From NCBI RefSeq assembly GCF_014652455.1, contig NZ_BMYV01000001.1, positions 372,001-436,000 of the forward strand: a DNA stretch of 64,000 nucleotides, given 5' to 3'. Positions 28,899 to 36,759 of the stretch are shown here, in pieces; the stretch's first letter is position 1, and every line of letters starts with the position of its first letter. A model generated the notes under the pieces. That model ran no database searches. It saw nothing but the letters and a program-made list of their open reading frames with translations, and was not told the origin of the DNA. Source of the stretch: Litorimonas cladophorae (GTDB taxonomy: Bacteria > Pseudomonadota > Alphaproteobacteria > Caulobacterales > Maricaulaceae). Both the position numbers and the translations under genes were made by a program.

Positions 28899-29567
28899 TT
28901 ACCTGTCCGTATTTGCCGCGAGTGCAGCGGCCGTTGCAGGGATGGATACGGCCAAAGCCAGTAGAGACAAACCGAATAGGGCGCGAAATTCTACCGCAGC
29001 TATGCCGCGCATTAGGAACGCATCCGATGCCGCCATTCCAAATATTAAGATCGGAACTAACATAGGGGCGCTAATGAAAATTGCGAGAAAGCCGCCTTTA
29101 CCGCGCGGTCCTGTTAAGGCTCCTGCGAGGGCCGTGAAGGCGGCCAAGCCGGGCAGTGCGCAAAGCAGGGCAATGATCAAGCCCCAAACGGTCGGACCTG
29201 AAAGGTCAAAGAGGAGAGACCATAGTGGAGCCGTAAGAACGAGTGGGCAAAGTTGTATGAGTGCGAAACTTAGAATGCCCGACGTTGATTGTGAGAGGTA
29301 GCTCACGCCAGAAAGCCATAATTGTCCAGTAGTTCCGTCTCTCAAATCTTCGGAGAAAGCATGATCCACACTCATCAAAGCTGCAAATGTGACGGCCAGC
29401 CAGATCAGTGGCACACCCATTTGTCGCAAGACGGTCATGTCACCATCGAGGGCGATGGCCGAGAGCGAAAGGAAGATGGCCATGAACACAAGGCCGTAAG
29501 CCCAGCTCCCCGCGGATCGGGCCGCACGAACAAAGTCGCGTGTGATAATTTTTACCAGTGCGCTCAT
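28899..29567 (-). CDS. ccmB: Heme exporter protein CcmB
   Basis: A 222-residue integral membrane protein with about six hydrophobic segments; it contains 'LPLI/VPLIWLAVTFAALMSVDHAF' type sequence and the ALCALPGLAAFTAL segment typical of CcmB. It forms the membrane part of the CcmAB ABC transporter that powers release of haem-loaded CcmE. The start overlaps the ccmA stop by 4 bp. Confidence 0.93.
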   Translation of the reverse strand: MSALVKIITRDFVRAARSAGSWAYGLVFMAIFLSLSAIALDGDMTVLRQMGVPLIWLAVTFAALMSVDHAFSEDLRDGTTGQLWLSGVSYLSQSTSGILSFALIQLCPLVLTAPLWSLLFDLSGPTVWGLIIALLCALPGLAAFTALAGALTGPRGKGGFLAIFISAPMLVPILIFGMAASDAFLMRGIAAVEFRALFGLSLLALAVSIPATAAALAANTDR

Positions 29568-30145
29568 GTTAAAACGAGCCGCTGGGTCGGAACGTCCCTT
29601 ACAGAAATCGGCGCGTGTGAGGCCACGAGAGCTAAACCGCCAGACAAGACGTGTGCCCGTAGATGGTGGGCCACCATGTCGCGACCTGATTTATCTAATC
29701 CCGCAAGCGGTTCATCCAAAATCCAAATCGGTTTTTGCGTCGCCAACATTTTTGCAAATGACAAGCGCTTCGCCTGTCCCGTAGATAACTTTTCTGACGG
29801 GGTCTTTGCATGGATCAACATGTCCACAGTTTCAAGATCGGCCCCCCAAAACGCCGCATCTTCGCCAGCTTCCAAACCTGATTTTGCATAGCTGTCGGCG
29901 GGCAGGAACGTGACAGTCTCTGGCGCGCTCAAAGTTGTTTCCTGGACACTCCACGTGATCCGTCCTGCAGCGGGGCGACTGAGGCCTGCACAGGTTCGCA
30001 GGAGTGACGTTTTCCCAATCCCGTTTCCACCCTCGACCCATAAAAGTTTTGGACCCGACAGAGTTAAATTTAGACCTGACACCAATGTCCGCGACCCGCG
30101 GACTATATCGACATCCTTTAGCGTTAATGTGGCGGACTTCATCAT
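29564..30145 (-). CDS. ccmA: Cytochrome c biogenesis ATP-binding protein CcmA
   Basis: A 193-residue ABC ATPase. It has Walker A GGNGIGKTSLLR (about 36-47), the signature LSTGQAKRL, Walker B WILDEPLAGLD and a switch histidine (ALVASHAP). It energises the CcmABCD complex. It is the first gene of the leftward ccmABCD-mazG run. The upstream 134 bp are shared with the divergent ccmE. Confidence 0.95.
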   Translation of the reverse strand: MMKSATLTLKDVDIVRGSRTLVSGLNLTLSGPKLLWVEGGNGIGKTSLLRTCAGLSRPAAGRITWSVQETTLSAPETVTFLPADSYAKSGLEAGEDAAFWGADLETVDMLIHAKTPSEKLSTGQAKRLSFAKMLATQKPIWILDEPLAGLDKSGRDMVAHHLRAHVLSGGLALVASHAPISVRDVPTQRLVLT

Positions 30146-30279
30146 CGAAGAGAGGCTTAGCGATGAGGGTGGGAAATGTCACGTCTCCCCTGTTGTTAAG
30201 ACACTCGTTCGACAGTGGGCCACGCTCTAGCGCTGTCGCGCTCACTTGCGGCTTTCAACCAGCCTGTTATTTGGTCTGC

Positions 30280-30738
30280 ATGACCGAAGCTCGCATAACC
30301 CCTCCAAACCGAAACCGTCGTTTGCTTTGGATTGGGATATTGGGTGCTCTATTGGTGGCTGGACTATTTCTTGTCTTTCAAGCGTTGAATGAAAACACGC
30401 AATTTTTCGAAAATCCGTCCGATGTTGTGGCGGAAGGCTTTGAATCGCGTTCTGATGTTTTTAAGATCGGTGGCTTGGTCAAAGACGATACAGTCGTCAC
30501 GCAAGGTTTGACAACGCGGTTCCTGATCGATGATTTCGAGCGCGACATGGCGCATGACCTTCACGTGACTTACACGGGAGCCTTGCCTGATTTGTTTCGC
30601 GAAGGGCAGGGCGTCGTTGTGTCAGGACGTTTGACGTCGCCGACGCATTTTCAAGCCGTAGAAGTTCTGGCCAAGCATGATGAAAACTATCAGCCTGTGA
30701 TAGATTACCGCGATGGAGAAAAAGCACCAAGGTCTTGA
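30280..30738 (+). CDS. ccmE: Cytochrome c-type biogenesis protein CcmE (haem chaperone)
   Basis: A 152-residue periplasmic haem chaperone anchored by an N-terminal helix (about 13-35), followed by an OB-fold (SDVFKIGGLVKDDTV, LFREGQGVVVSGRL). The haem-binding histidine lies in AKHDENYQP near the C-terminus. The start at 30280 (MTEARITPP) fits the family; a frame extending further upstream runs into the divergent ccmA and is not credible. ccmE usually follows ccmD or stands apart; here it is divergent from ccmABCD. Confidence 0.95.
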   Translation: MTEARITPPNRNRRLLWIGILGALLVAGLFLVFQALNENTQFFENPSDVVAEGFESRSDVFKIGGLVKDDTVVTQGLTTRFLIDDFERDMAHDLHVTYTGALPDLFREGQGVVVSGRLTSPTHFQAVEVLAKHDENYQPVIDYRDGEKAPRS

Positions 30739-30759
30739 ACACCGAGATTTTGAGGACGC

Positions 30760-30908
30760 GCTACCAGTCAGAAGAGAGTGGATGACCCCACCAATGTGGG
30801 GCGGCAGGGCCATCCTCTATCCCAACTATCGTTGGTATCTTGTGTAGCAAACGGCATAACCAATATGGGGGGGCTAGCCATCCGCCGAATCCAGCTTTCG
30901 CTGAAAGT
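30760..30908 (+). ncRNA. Structured intergenic RNA candidate downstream of ccmE
   Basis: GCTAC (30760-30764) can pair with GTAGC (30844-30848), closing a branched fold. The branches are GGATG (30780-30784) with CATCC (30811-30815), enclosing CCCCAC/GTGGGG (30786-30801), and CCAAC-TATC-GTTGG (30822-30835). A further hairpin CTTTC-GCT-GAAAG (30895-30907) follows and then a terminator. There is no reading frame with protein character. It could be the ccmE 3' UTR or a separate small RNA. It shows no sequence similarity to elements A and B and no family is recognised. Confidence 0.45.
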
Positions 30909-30936
30909 AACTTCTATGACAGGAAGTTTTTCTTTT
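30909..30936 (+). terminator. Intrinsic terminator between ccmE and crtY
   Basis: AACTTC (30909-30914) pairs with GAAGTT (30923-30928), and the right arm runs into TTTTTCTTTT. It ends rightward transcription from ccmE or from the structured segment before it, isolating the crt genes. Confidence 0.65.
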
Positions 30937-31172
30937 GCAGTGATTCACGGTGTTTTGATTTGAGAAAAATGCAAGAAATCTCTGTTTTTTATGGTTAATT
31001 TCCACAAAATTGATTTCACCCCACCTCTTTGCAACGTCGGATTGTCGTGGCGTCATGGCCGGTATCTCACTGTGAGTATCGACTGAAGTGACGTCTGCTA
31101 ATTTTTACTGGTGCCATCTTCCATCATTGGCTTTGCCTTGCACTTTGCCCTTTGACCTCTAAACCGCACTTT

Positions 31173-32393
31173 ATGAACGATAAGGCAGACATGATCATCG
31201 TCGGAGCGGGCCTTTCGGGCTTGTTGACGGCGTGGCGCTGCCTTGATGTAAACCCCAATCTAACAGTTCAAATTCTCGAAGCTTCTGAGCGCATCGGCGG
31301 GGATCATACTTGGTCTTTCAACCTCACCGATGTGTCCGAGGAATTGCGGGATTGGATAAAACCTTTCATCGCCCATCAATGGGACCGATATGATGTGAAA
31401 TTCCCAAAGCGAAAGCGTATCTTGGATATTCCCTATTGTACGGGGAATAGCGACACGTTGCGGGCCTGTGTGCAGCCGCATATCGACAGAGGACGGTTGC
31501 GGGTTTTGTTGAATACATCGGTTGAGGATATTTCTCCTGAATTTGTGGTTTTAAAGAGTGGTGAAAAACTGACGGCAACCTGCGTGTTAGATGCACGGGG
31601 TTTCGAGCTGAATGACGATGTATTTCTTGGTTATCAAAAATTCGTCGGCCACGTCATCAAAACCAAAACGCCGCATGGTGTTGAACGCCCCATCATTATG
31701 GACGCTACGGTTCCGCAGCTAGGTGGTTATCGCTTTGTCTATTGCTTGCCTTATTCTGAGACTGAACTCCTTGTTGAAGACACGTATTACACCGACGGCC
31801 CCGAATTGCAGAGCCAAGAGGTCGATGCGCGCATTAAGGACTATATCAGAGATCGCTTGAGCGTGGATCATTATGAGGTGATTAGGCGAGAGACGGGCGT
31901 TTTGCCGATTACTTTGGCTAACGATGTTCACCCTCATGCATATTTGAAAACTTCCACTAAAATAGGTATTCGTGGTGGATTTTATCACGCAGTGACAGGT
32001 TATAGCTTCCCAGATGCATTGGACCTTGCATACTGGACTGCGTGGGAATTTGAGACTGCACGAGAGACAAATTTCCCAATGGATGGTGAGCAGATGAAGT
32101 TTAATGTTGGCCTTCTGAAGAAGGTCAAAAAGAGAAACGAACGCTTCCTCCGTCTCCTTAACCGTATGCTCTTCCGCGCCGCAAAGCCCACCGAACGCTA
32201 CGCTGTCCTCCAACGGTTTTACGGTCTGAACCAAGGTTTGATCGAGCGGTTTTATGCCGGCACGCTGACGCGCCGCGACAAAGCGCGCATCCTCATCGGA
32301 AAGCCGCCCGTGCCCGTACTAAAGGCGTTGTATAATTTCAGCGAGACCGCTTTTATCAAGCGCGAACGCGCTAAACGAGAATCATCTAAATGA
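31173..32393 (+). CDS. crtY: Lycopene beta-cyclase (CrtY family)
   Basis: A 406-residue FAD/NAD-dependent cyclase with the dinucleotide motif IIVGAGLSGLLTAW near the N-terminus and the CrtY block SERIGGDHTWSF. It converts the open ends of lycopene to beta-ionone rings, giving beta-carotene. The ATG at 31173 is chosen over an in-frame TTG at 31152; neither has a clear ribosome-binding site. The stop overlaps the crtI start (ATGA). About 240 bp free of genes separate it from the upstream terminator. Confidence 0.92.
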   Translation: MNDKADMIIVGAGLSGLLTAWRCLDVNPNLTVQILEASERIGGDHTWSFNLTDVSEELRDWIKPFIAHQWDRYDVKFPKRKRILDIPYCTGNSDTLRACVQPHIDRGRLRVLLNTSVEDISPEFVVLKSGEKLTATCVLDARGFELNDDVFLGYQKFVGHVIKTKTPHGVERPIIMDATVPQLGGYRFVYCLPYSETELLVEDTYYTDGPELQSQEVDARIKDYIRDRLSVDHYEVIRRETGVLPITLANDVHPHAYLKTSTKIGIRGGFYHAVTGYSFPDALDLAYWTAWEFETARETNFPMDGEQMKFNVGLLKKVKKRNERFLRLLNRMLFRAAKPTERYAVLQRFYGLNQGLIERFYAGTLTRRDKARILIGKPPVPVLKALYNFSETAFIKRERAKRESSK

Positions 32394-33940
32394 CTGAAAC
32401 CATGATACGCCCCACCGCCATTGTTGTCGGCGCAGGCTTCGGCGGCATCGCGCTCGCCATTCGCCTTCAAGCGATGGGCTTCCAAACGACGCTTTTGGAC
32501 AACCGCGATAAGCCAGGGGGACGCGCTTATGTGTACGAGAAGGGCGGCTTCAAATTTGATGGTGGTCCAACCGTCATTACTGATCCCGATTGTTTGCGGG
32601 AGCTGTTCGAAGTTTCGGGCAAGGAGATGGATGATTACGTCACATTACTGCCCGTCGATCCGTTCTATCGCTTGCAATGGGAAGACGGCGAAGTCCTGGA
32701 TTATAATAACGACCAAGACTTCCTTGAGCAGCAAATCGCGAGCCGCAATCCTGATGATGTGGCGGGCTACCGCAAATTCCTTGCCTATTCCCAAGAGCTT
32801 TACCGCGAAGGCTATGAGAAGCTCGGAACGACGGCTTTCTTGAAAATGAGCCAGATGTTCGCCGCCGCGCCGCAACTTGTACGCCTGCGCGCTGACCGTA
32901 GTGTTTATGCCCAAGTTTCCAAATTCGTGAAGGATGAGAAGACGCGCCAGCTCCTCTCGTTCCAATCGCTTCTCGTGGGCGGTAATCCCTTTGCGACCTC
33001 TGCGATATACGGCTTGATCCATGCGCTGGAACGCAAGGGCGGCGTATGGTTTGCCAAAGGCGGCACGGGCGCTTTGGTGTCTGGTCTGATCAGCTTGTTC
33101 AAAGATATTGGCGGCGAGGTTCGTTTGAACGCCGAAGTCACTGATATTCATACCGAAGGCGACCGCGTCACGGGTGTCACAACGGCCGATGGCTGGACGA
33201 TGAATGCCGATATGGTCGCGTCCAATGCCGATGTCGTCCACACTTACAAACAGTTGCTTCGGAAGCATAAGCGCGGCCAGAAATACGGCAAGGCCCTGAC
33301 AAAGAAACGTCATTCCATGTCGCTCTTTGTGATTTATTTCGGTCTCGATATTCCGACGCCAGAGCATTTGAAACATCACATCATTCTGTTCGGCCAACGG
33401 TATAAGGAACTGATCGCCGAAATCTTTGGGAAGGGCGGCAAGCTCTCTGACGATTTCTCGCTTTACCTCCACGCGCCGAGCGTCACGGATTCTACGATGT
33501 CGCCCGAAGGCAAGTCTGCCTATTACGTACTCGCGCCTGTCCCGCATCTGGGCAGCGCCGATCTGGATTGGGACGAAATCGGGCCCGCTTATGCGCAAAA
33601 GATTCTCGACTATCTCGAAGTCCACGCCATTCCAGGTTTGAATGATCATCTTGAGGTCATGCACACGCTGACGCCTTTCGGCTTCCGTGATGAGATGAAC
33701 AGCCATTTGGGCAGTGCCTTTTCGGTTGAACCGATTTTGACGCAATCGGCGTGGTTCCGTCCGCATAACCGCGACGACGTCATTTCCAATTTGTATGTGA
33801 CAGGCGCTGGTACACATCCTGGTGCAGGAGTTCCGGGCGTCGTGGGTGCGGCGAAAGCGACGGCGGGGGTCGTTGCAGATGATTTTGCAGGCGAGCTGTC
33901 GAAAGTTAAAGCTGTTGCTGACTGGCCTGCCAATACATAG
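32390..33940 (+). CDS. crtI: Phytoene desaturase (CrtI)
   Basis: A 516-residue flavoprotein with the N-terminal FAD motif VVGAGFGGIALAIRLQ followed by GGRAYVYEKGGFKFDGGPT, and the C-terminal bacterial phytoene desaturase signature ending TGAGTHPGAGVPGV. It performs the four desaturations from phytoene to lycopene. It is translationally coupled to crtY. GC content and codon regularity are high; a long frame on the opposite strand is a by-product of this. Confidence 0.96.
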   Translation: MTETMIRPTAIVVGAGFGGIALAIRLQAMGFQTTLLDNRDKPGGRAYVYEKGGFKFDGGPTVITDPDCLRELFEVSGKEMDDYVTLLPVDPFYRLQWEDGEVLDYNNDQDFLEQQIASRNPDDVAGYRKFLAYSQELYREGYEKLGTTAFLKMSQMFAAAPQLVRLRADRSVYAQVSKFVKDEKTRQLLSFQSLLVGGNPFATSAIYGLIHALERKGGVWFAKGGTGALVSGLISLFKDIGGEVRLNAEVTDIHTEGDRVTGVTTADGWTMNADMVASNADVVHTYKQLLRKHKRGQKYGKALTKKRHSMSLFVIYFGLDIPTPEHLKHHIILFGQRYKELIAEIFGKGGKLSDDFSLYLHAPSVTDSTMSPEGKSAYYVLAPVPHLGSADLDWDEIGPAYAQKILDYLEVHAIPGLNDHLEVMHTLTPFGFRDEMNSHLGSAFSVEPILTQSAWFRPHNRDDVISNLYVTGAGTHPGAGVPGVVGAAKATAGVVADDFAGELSKVKAVADWPANT

Positions 33941-33976
33941 TGTGTTCGACGAAATTACCGGAATAGGAACCTGCTT

Positions 33977-34489
33977 ATGTCTACACTTTCCATGTCGAAC
34001 GCTGTGAATGCGCTGCCGCGCCTATTGGATAATCTCGCGCATATTCTCCGCAAAGCTGAAGCGAATGCGACCGAGCGCGGCATTGACGAAGCGGTGTTTA
34101 TGAATGCACGTCTTGCGCCCGACATGTGGCCGCTGAGCCAACAGGTTCAGACCTGTGCCGAACTCGCCAAGAACGCGCCGTTTCGTATCGCGGGTATGGA
34201 GCCGCCAAGCTATGACGGTGCGCCGACAAGCTTTGCCGAATGTTATGCGGTATTGGAGAAAGCGAAAGCCGACATCGCGTCCGTGACGGCGGATGATTTA
34301 GACGGCAAAGAATCGCGCGAGTTTTCAGTGAAAATGGGTCCACGCGGCGAGATGGATTTCACAGGTATTTCCTATCTTTCGGGGTTCACCTTGCCGAATG
34401 TCTATTTCCACGTGACGACGGTCTATAACATTTTACGCCACAACGGCGTGCCCTTGGGTAAGATCGATTATTTTGGTGGAAATCCGTAG
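33977..34489 (+). CDS. DUF1993 family protein
   Basis: A 170-residue soluble protein. 'LARLAPDMWPLSQQVQ'-type and the C-terminal 'FYLPNVYFHVTTVYNILRHNGV'-type blocks (here ARLAPDMWPLSQQVQTC and PNVYFHVTTVYNILRHNGV) identify DUF1993, a DinB-like four-helix family of unknown function. It lies 36 bp downstream of crtI on the same strand and is probably co-transcribed. A role in carotenoid synthesis is not established. Confidence 0.85.
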   Translation: MSTLSMSNAVNALPRLLDNLAHILRKAEANATERGIDEAVFMNARLAPDMWPLSQQVQTCAELAKNAPFRIAGMEPPSYDGAPTSFAECYAVLEKAKADIASVTADDLDGKESREFSVKMGPRGEMDFTGISYLSGFTLPNVYFHVTTVYNILRHNGVPLGKIDYFGGNP

Positions 34490-34500
34490 GCTCGGATTTG

Positions 34501-34522
34501 CGGCAGGCGAAAACGTCTGCCG
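34501..34522 (+). terminator. Strong hairpin after the DUF1993 gene
   Basis: CGGCAGGCG and CGTCTGCCG form a 9-bp stem (one G-U pair) around an AAAA loop, 12 bp after the stop of the DUF1993 gene. No T-run follows on either strand. It may protect the crtYI mRNA 3' end. It also lies 41 bp beyond the end of element B. Confidence 0.45.
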
Positions 34523-34563
34523 TCCATCTGGGGAACGGCGGGTTTTGCGTTACCCGGTAAGGT

Positions 34564-34917
34564 GGGACGTCCGCGTGGCCAATACTCGCGACGGAGTACC
34601 GAAATAGAAAAATGTTTTACTCAAGTATGGATGTGTATGCGCTTGCTAGGCGAACACACACTGCATTCAAGCTGACGCTTAATTGCAGGACCACGCGGCA
34701 GTGTTTCTCGGGTAGCGGCCTCACTGGATTGCCCCCGTTCCAGGGGGTAAGGCACGCGCTACTCGGCCCCTCTGCACATGCATTACCAAATGCAGCTAGG
34801 CACACCGTCTTTCGGACGAGCTAGTGCAATTTACCGAAGGTAAAATGCACCAGTGCGATGTTTTTACAAACACTACACAGTCAATGATCACTTGCCTGTC
34901 CCGTGTCCGAAAGAACC
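34564..34917 (-). ncRNA. Element B: structured RNA candidate, copy 2 of an unrecognised repeat family
   Basis: Read on the minus strand from 34917, this 354-nt segment begins with GGTTCTTTCGGACA and GGGACAGG, as element A does, and ends with the same domain: CCGCGTGG (34698-34691) paired with CCACGCGG (34578-34571), the AAGC-GTCA-GCTT hairpin, TACTC/GAGTA in place of TATTC/GAATA, and closing GGGAC/GTCCC (34902-34898 with 34568-34564). Its middle part differs in sequence but is also highly paired: a 10-bp helix (34708-34717 with 34757-34766) encloses an 8-bp hairpin (34729-34736 with 34743-34750). Another hairpin with one mismatch spans 34824-34850. It sits between the DUF1993 and peroxidase genes. 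No family is recognised. Confidence 0.65.
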
Positions 34918-35219
34918 ATTTAAACATAGAGCCGAAATTAAAGGCGCGGATACGAAATTCACGAAAAGATCTCGAAGATTTTTCTGTGTCCGGCGAGTTT
35001 CCGCTAAGTCCCTTAAACATATCGATAATTTCGACTGAGAACTCATATAACTATGTTGTGCGTGGAAGGGAAAACCCGCGTTTTAATGAGGATTGATCTC
35101 GAGGAACACGGTATAACCTGTCGGATTCTTAAGCCACGTTACCGCATATTCATTGGTAACGTTTCTGTGATACCGCCAATTCAAACTGGAAGATGTGGCT
35201 AAGAGATCGATTCCTAAAT
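34918..35219 (+). other. AT-rich intergenic stretch before the peroxidase gene
   Basis: About 300 bp in which I see no supportable gene. Short overlapping frames exist in two registers across 34824-35096 but have no family character and overlap element B. The 5' side may hold the promoter of element B (minus strand), and the 3' side the promoter of the lipoprotein peroxidase gene. Confidence 0.4.
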
Positions 35220-36710
35220 ATGAGATACCTACTGAGTGTGTGCCTTGCTTCCGTATTATTATCAGCCTGCGGCGGCGACGAAAGCGAGGCATCGGGGATC
35301 AGCCCAACGCCCGTTATAGTCAATCAGGTGCCAATTTTGGCGTCGGCCAATACCGACCAAACCGGGACAATTGGCGTAACGTTCGAATATGACGCTACCC
35401 AAGGGAACGCCAGTTTTACCGATGATGACAGTGATCCTTTAACTTACACAGTCAGCTACGATCCAGCCGCTCAAGGGCTGACGGATGCGGCAGGACTCAT
35501 CTCTGGAACACCGTCATCCGAAGGCACCATCACGGTGACCATTACAGCAAGTGACGGGAAGGGCGGCAGCGCCACCGACAGTTTCGACATTGTCATTGCG
35601 CCCGCTGGGACGGACCAAAATGCTGTGATTGCGAAATTTGCAGGACGTATCGATCTGGATAATTTGGAGAATTACCAGGGCCAGACCATTCCTGATTACA
35701 TCACGAAGCTCAACACGAATGGAAACCCAATTTCGGACGCGGGAGCCACTTTGGGTCGGGTTTTATTTTACGACACGGCGTTGTCTTTCGACGATTCTAT
35801 CTCCTGCTCTAGCTGCCACACACAGTCGATTGGATTTACAGACTCCGATGTTGTTAGCACAGGTGTCGACGGAGGGCTCACACGCCGTCATTCTATGCGG
35901 CTGGTTAACACGCAATTCGCGCAAGAAACGAATTTCTTTTGGGATGAGCGCGCAGGCAGTCACGAAGAGCAAGAAACTCAACCTCTCACGGACCCCAATG
36001 AACACGGGTTTAGCGGTGAGAATGGCCGTCCAGATTTTGACGCACTTGTCGAAAAGTTAGAGGCGCTAGAATATTATCAGGAGCTCTTCACATTTGTTTA
36101 TGGTGATGCCGAAGTTACCGAAGAACGCCTGCAATTAGCGCTGGCACAATTCACAAAAAGTATTTGGTCTTTCGATTCAAAATTTGATGAGGGGCGGGCG
36201 CAGCGAAACAATAATGCGGCCGATTTCCCTAATTTCACGGCAGATGAGAATGCAGGAAAAACGCTCTTTCTGACAGCGCCCAACCAAGGCGGCGCAGGTT
36301 GCCAAGCGTGTCACCGAGCACCAGAGTTTGATATCCGACGCGGCAGTCTTCAGAATGGCGTGGTCGGTGTTGCAGGGGCACCTGATGAGTTGGAGTTCGA
36401 GAACACCCGCTCCCCGTCACTCCGCGATGTTGCCGCTCCCGATGGAACACCAAATGGTCCGTTTATGCATGATGGGTCTCTTCAAACCCTCTTAGACGTC
36501 GTCAATCATTATGATCAAATCGAAGTGCCAACAACTGACCCAGAACTTCGCCAGCGGTTCCTAGACACAATTGACCCCTTATTGGCGCCGAATGATAATC
36601 CGCAAAACCTGAACCTATCAGATTTACAAAAGGCGCAACTCGTTGCGTTTTTGAATACGCTGTCGGGGTCCAATGTTTACACAGATGCAAAGTGGTCTGA
36701 TCCGTTTTAG
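35220..36710 (+). CDS. Lipoprotein di-haem cytochrome c peroxidase (CcpA/MauG-like) with cadherin-like domain
   Basis: A 496-residue protein. The signal peptide ends in a lipobox with Cys17 (LLSAC). A cadherin/He_PIG-type domain follows (about 35-128, FTDDDSDPLTYTV...ISGTPSSEGTITVTITASDG, given in part). The di-haem peroxidase part has haem motifs CSSCH (196-200) and CQACH (361-365), plus FYDTALSFDDSISC and the C-terminal MHDGSLQTLLDVVNHY. The family reduces hydrogen peroxide or oxidises protein or small substrates with two c-type haems attached by the Ccm system. The ATG at 35220 gives the lipoprotein signal. The N-terminal domain is an unusual addition. Confidence 0.85.
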   Translation: MRYLLSVCLASVLLSACGGDESEASGISPTPVIVNQVPILASANTDQTGTIGVTFEYDATQGNASFTDDDSDPLTYTVSYDPAAQGLTDAAGLISGTPSSEGTITVTITASDGKGGSATDSFDIVIAPAGTDQNAVIAKFAGRIDLDNLENYQGQTIPDYITKLNTNGNPISDAGATLGRVLFYDTALSFDDSISCSSCHTQSIGFTDSDVVSTGVDGGLTRRHSMRLVNTQFAQETNFFWDERAGSHEEQETQPLTDPNEHGFSGENGRPDFDALVEKLEALEYYQELFTFVYGDAEVTEERLQLALAQFTKSIWSFDSKFDEGRAQRNNNAADFPNFTADENAGKTLFLTAPNQGGAGCQACHRAPEFDIRRGSLQNGVVGVAGAPDELEFENTRSPSLRDVAAPDGTPNGPFMHDGSLQTLLDVVNHYDQIEVPTTDPELRQRFLDTIDPLLAPNDNPQNLNLSDLQKAQLVAFLNTLSGSNVYTDAKWSDPF

Positions 36711-36759
36711 GCGGGTGAAACCGCTTCCCATTGGCAGCGGGTGACCTTATCCACGGCGG

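Noticed and set aside
32645-33817. 390-codon open frame antisense to crtI
   Set aside because: It lies wholly inside crtI, which has clear family motifs throughout; GC-biased third positions create the shadow frame.
34612-35096. Several short frames (60-90 codons) in different registers on both strands
   Set aside because: They overlap each other and element B, and none shows protein-like composition or a recognisable motif.
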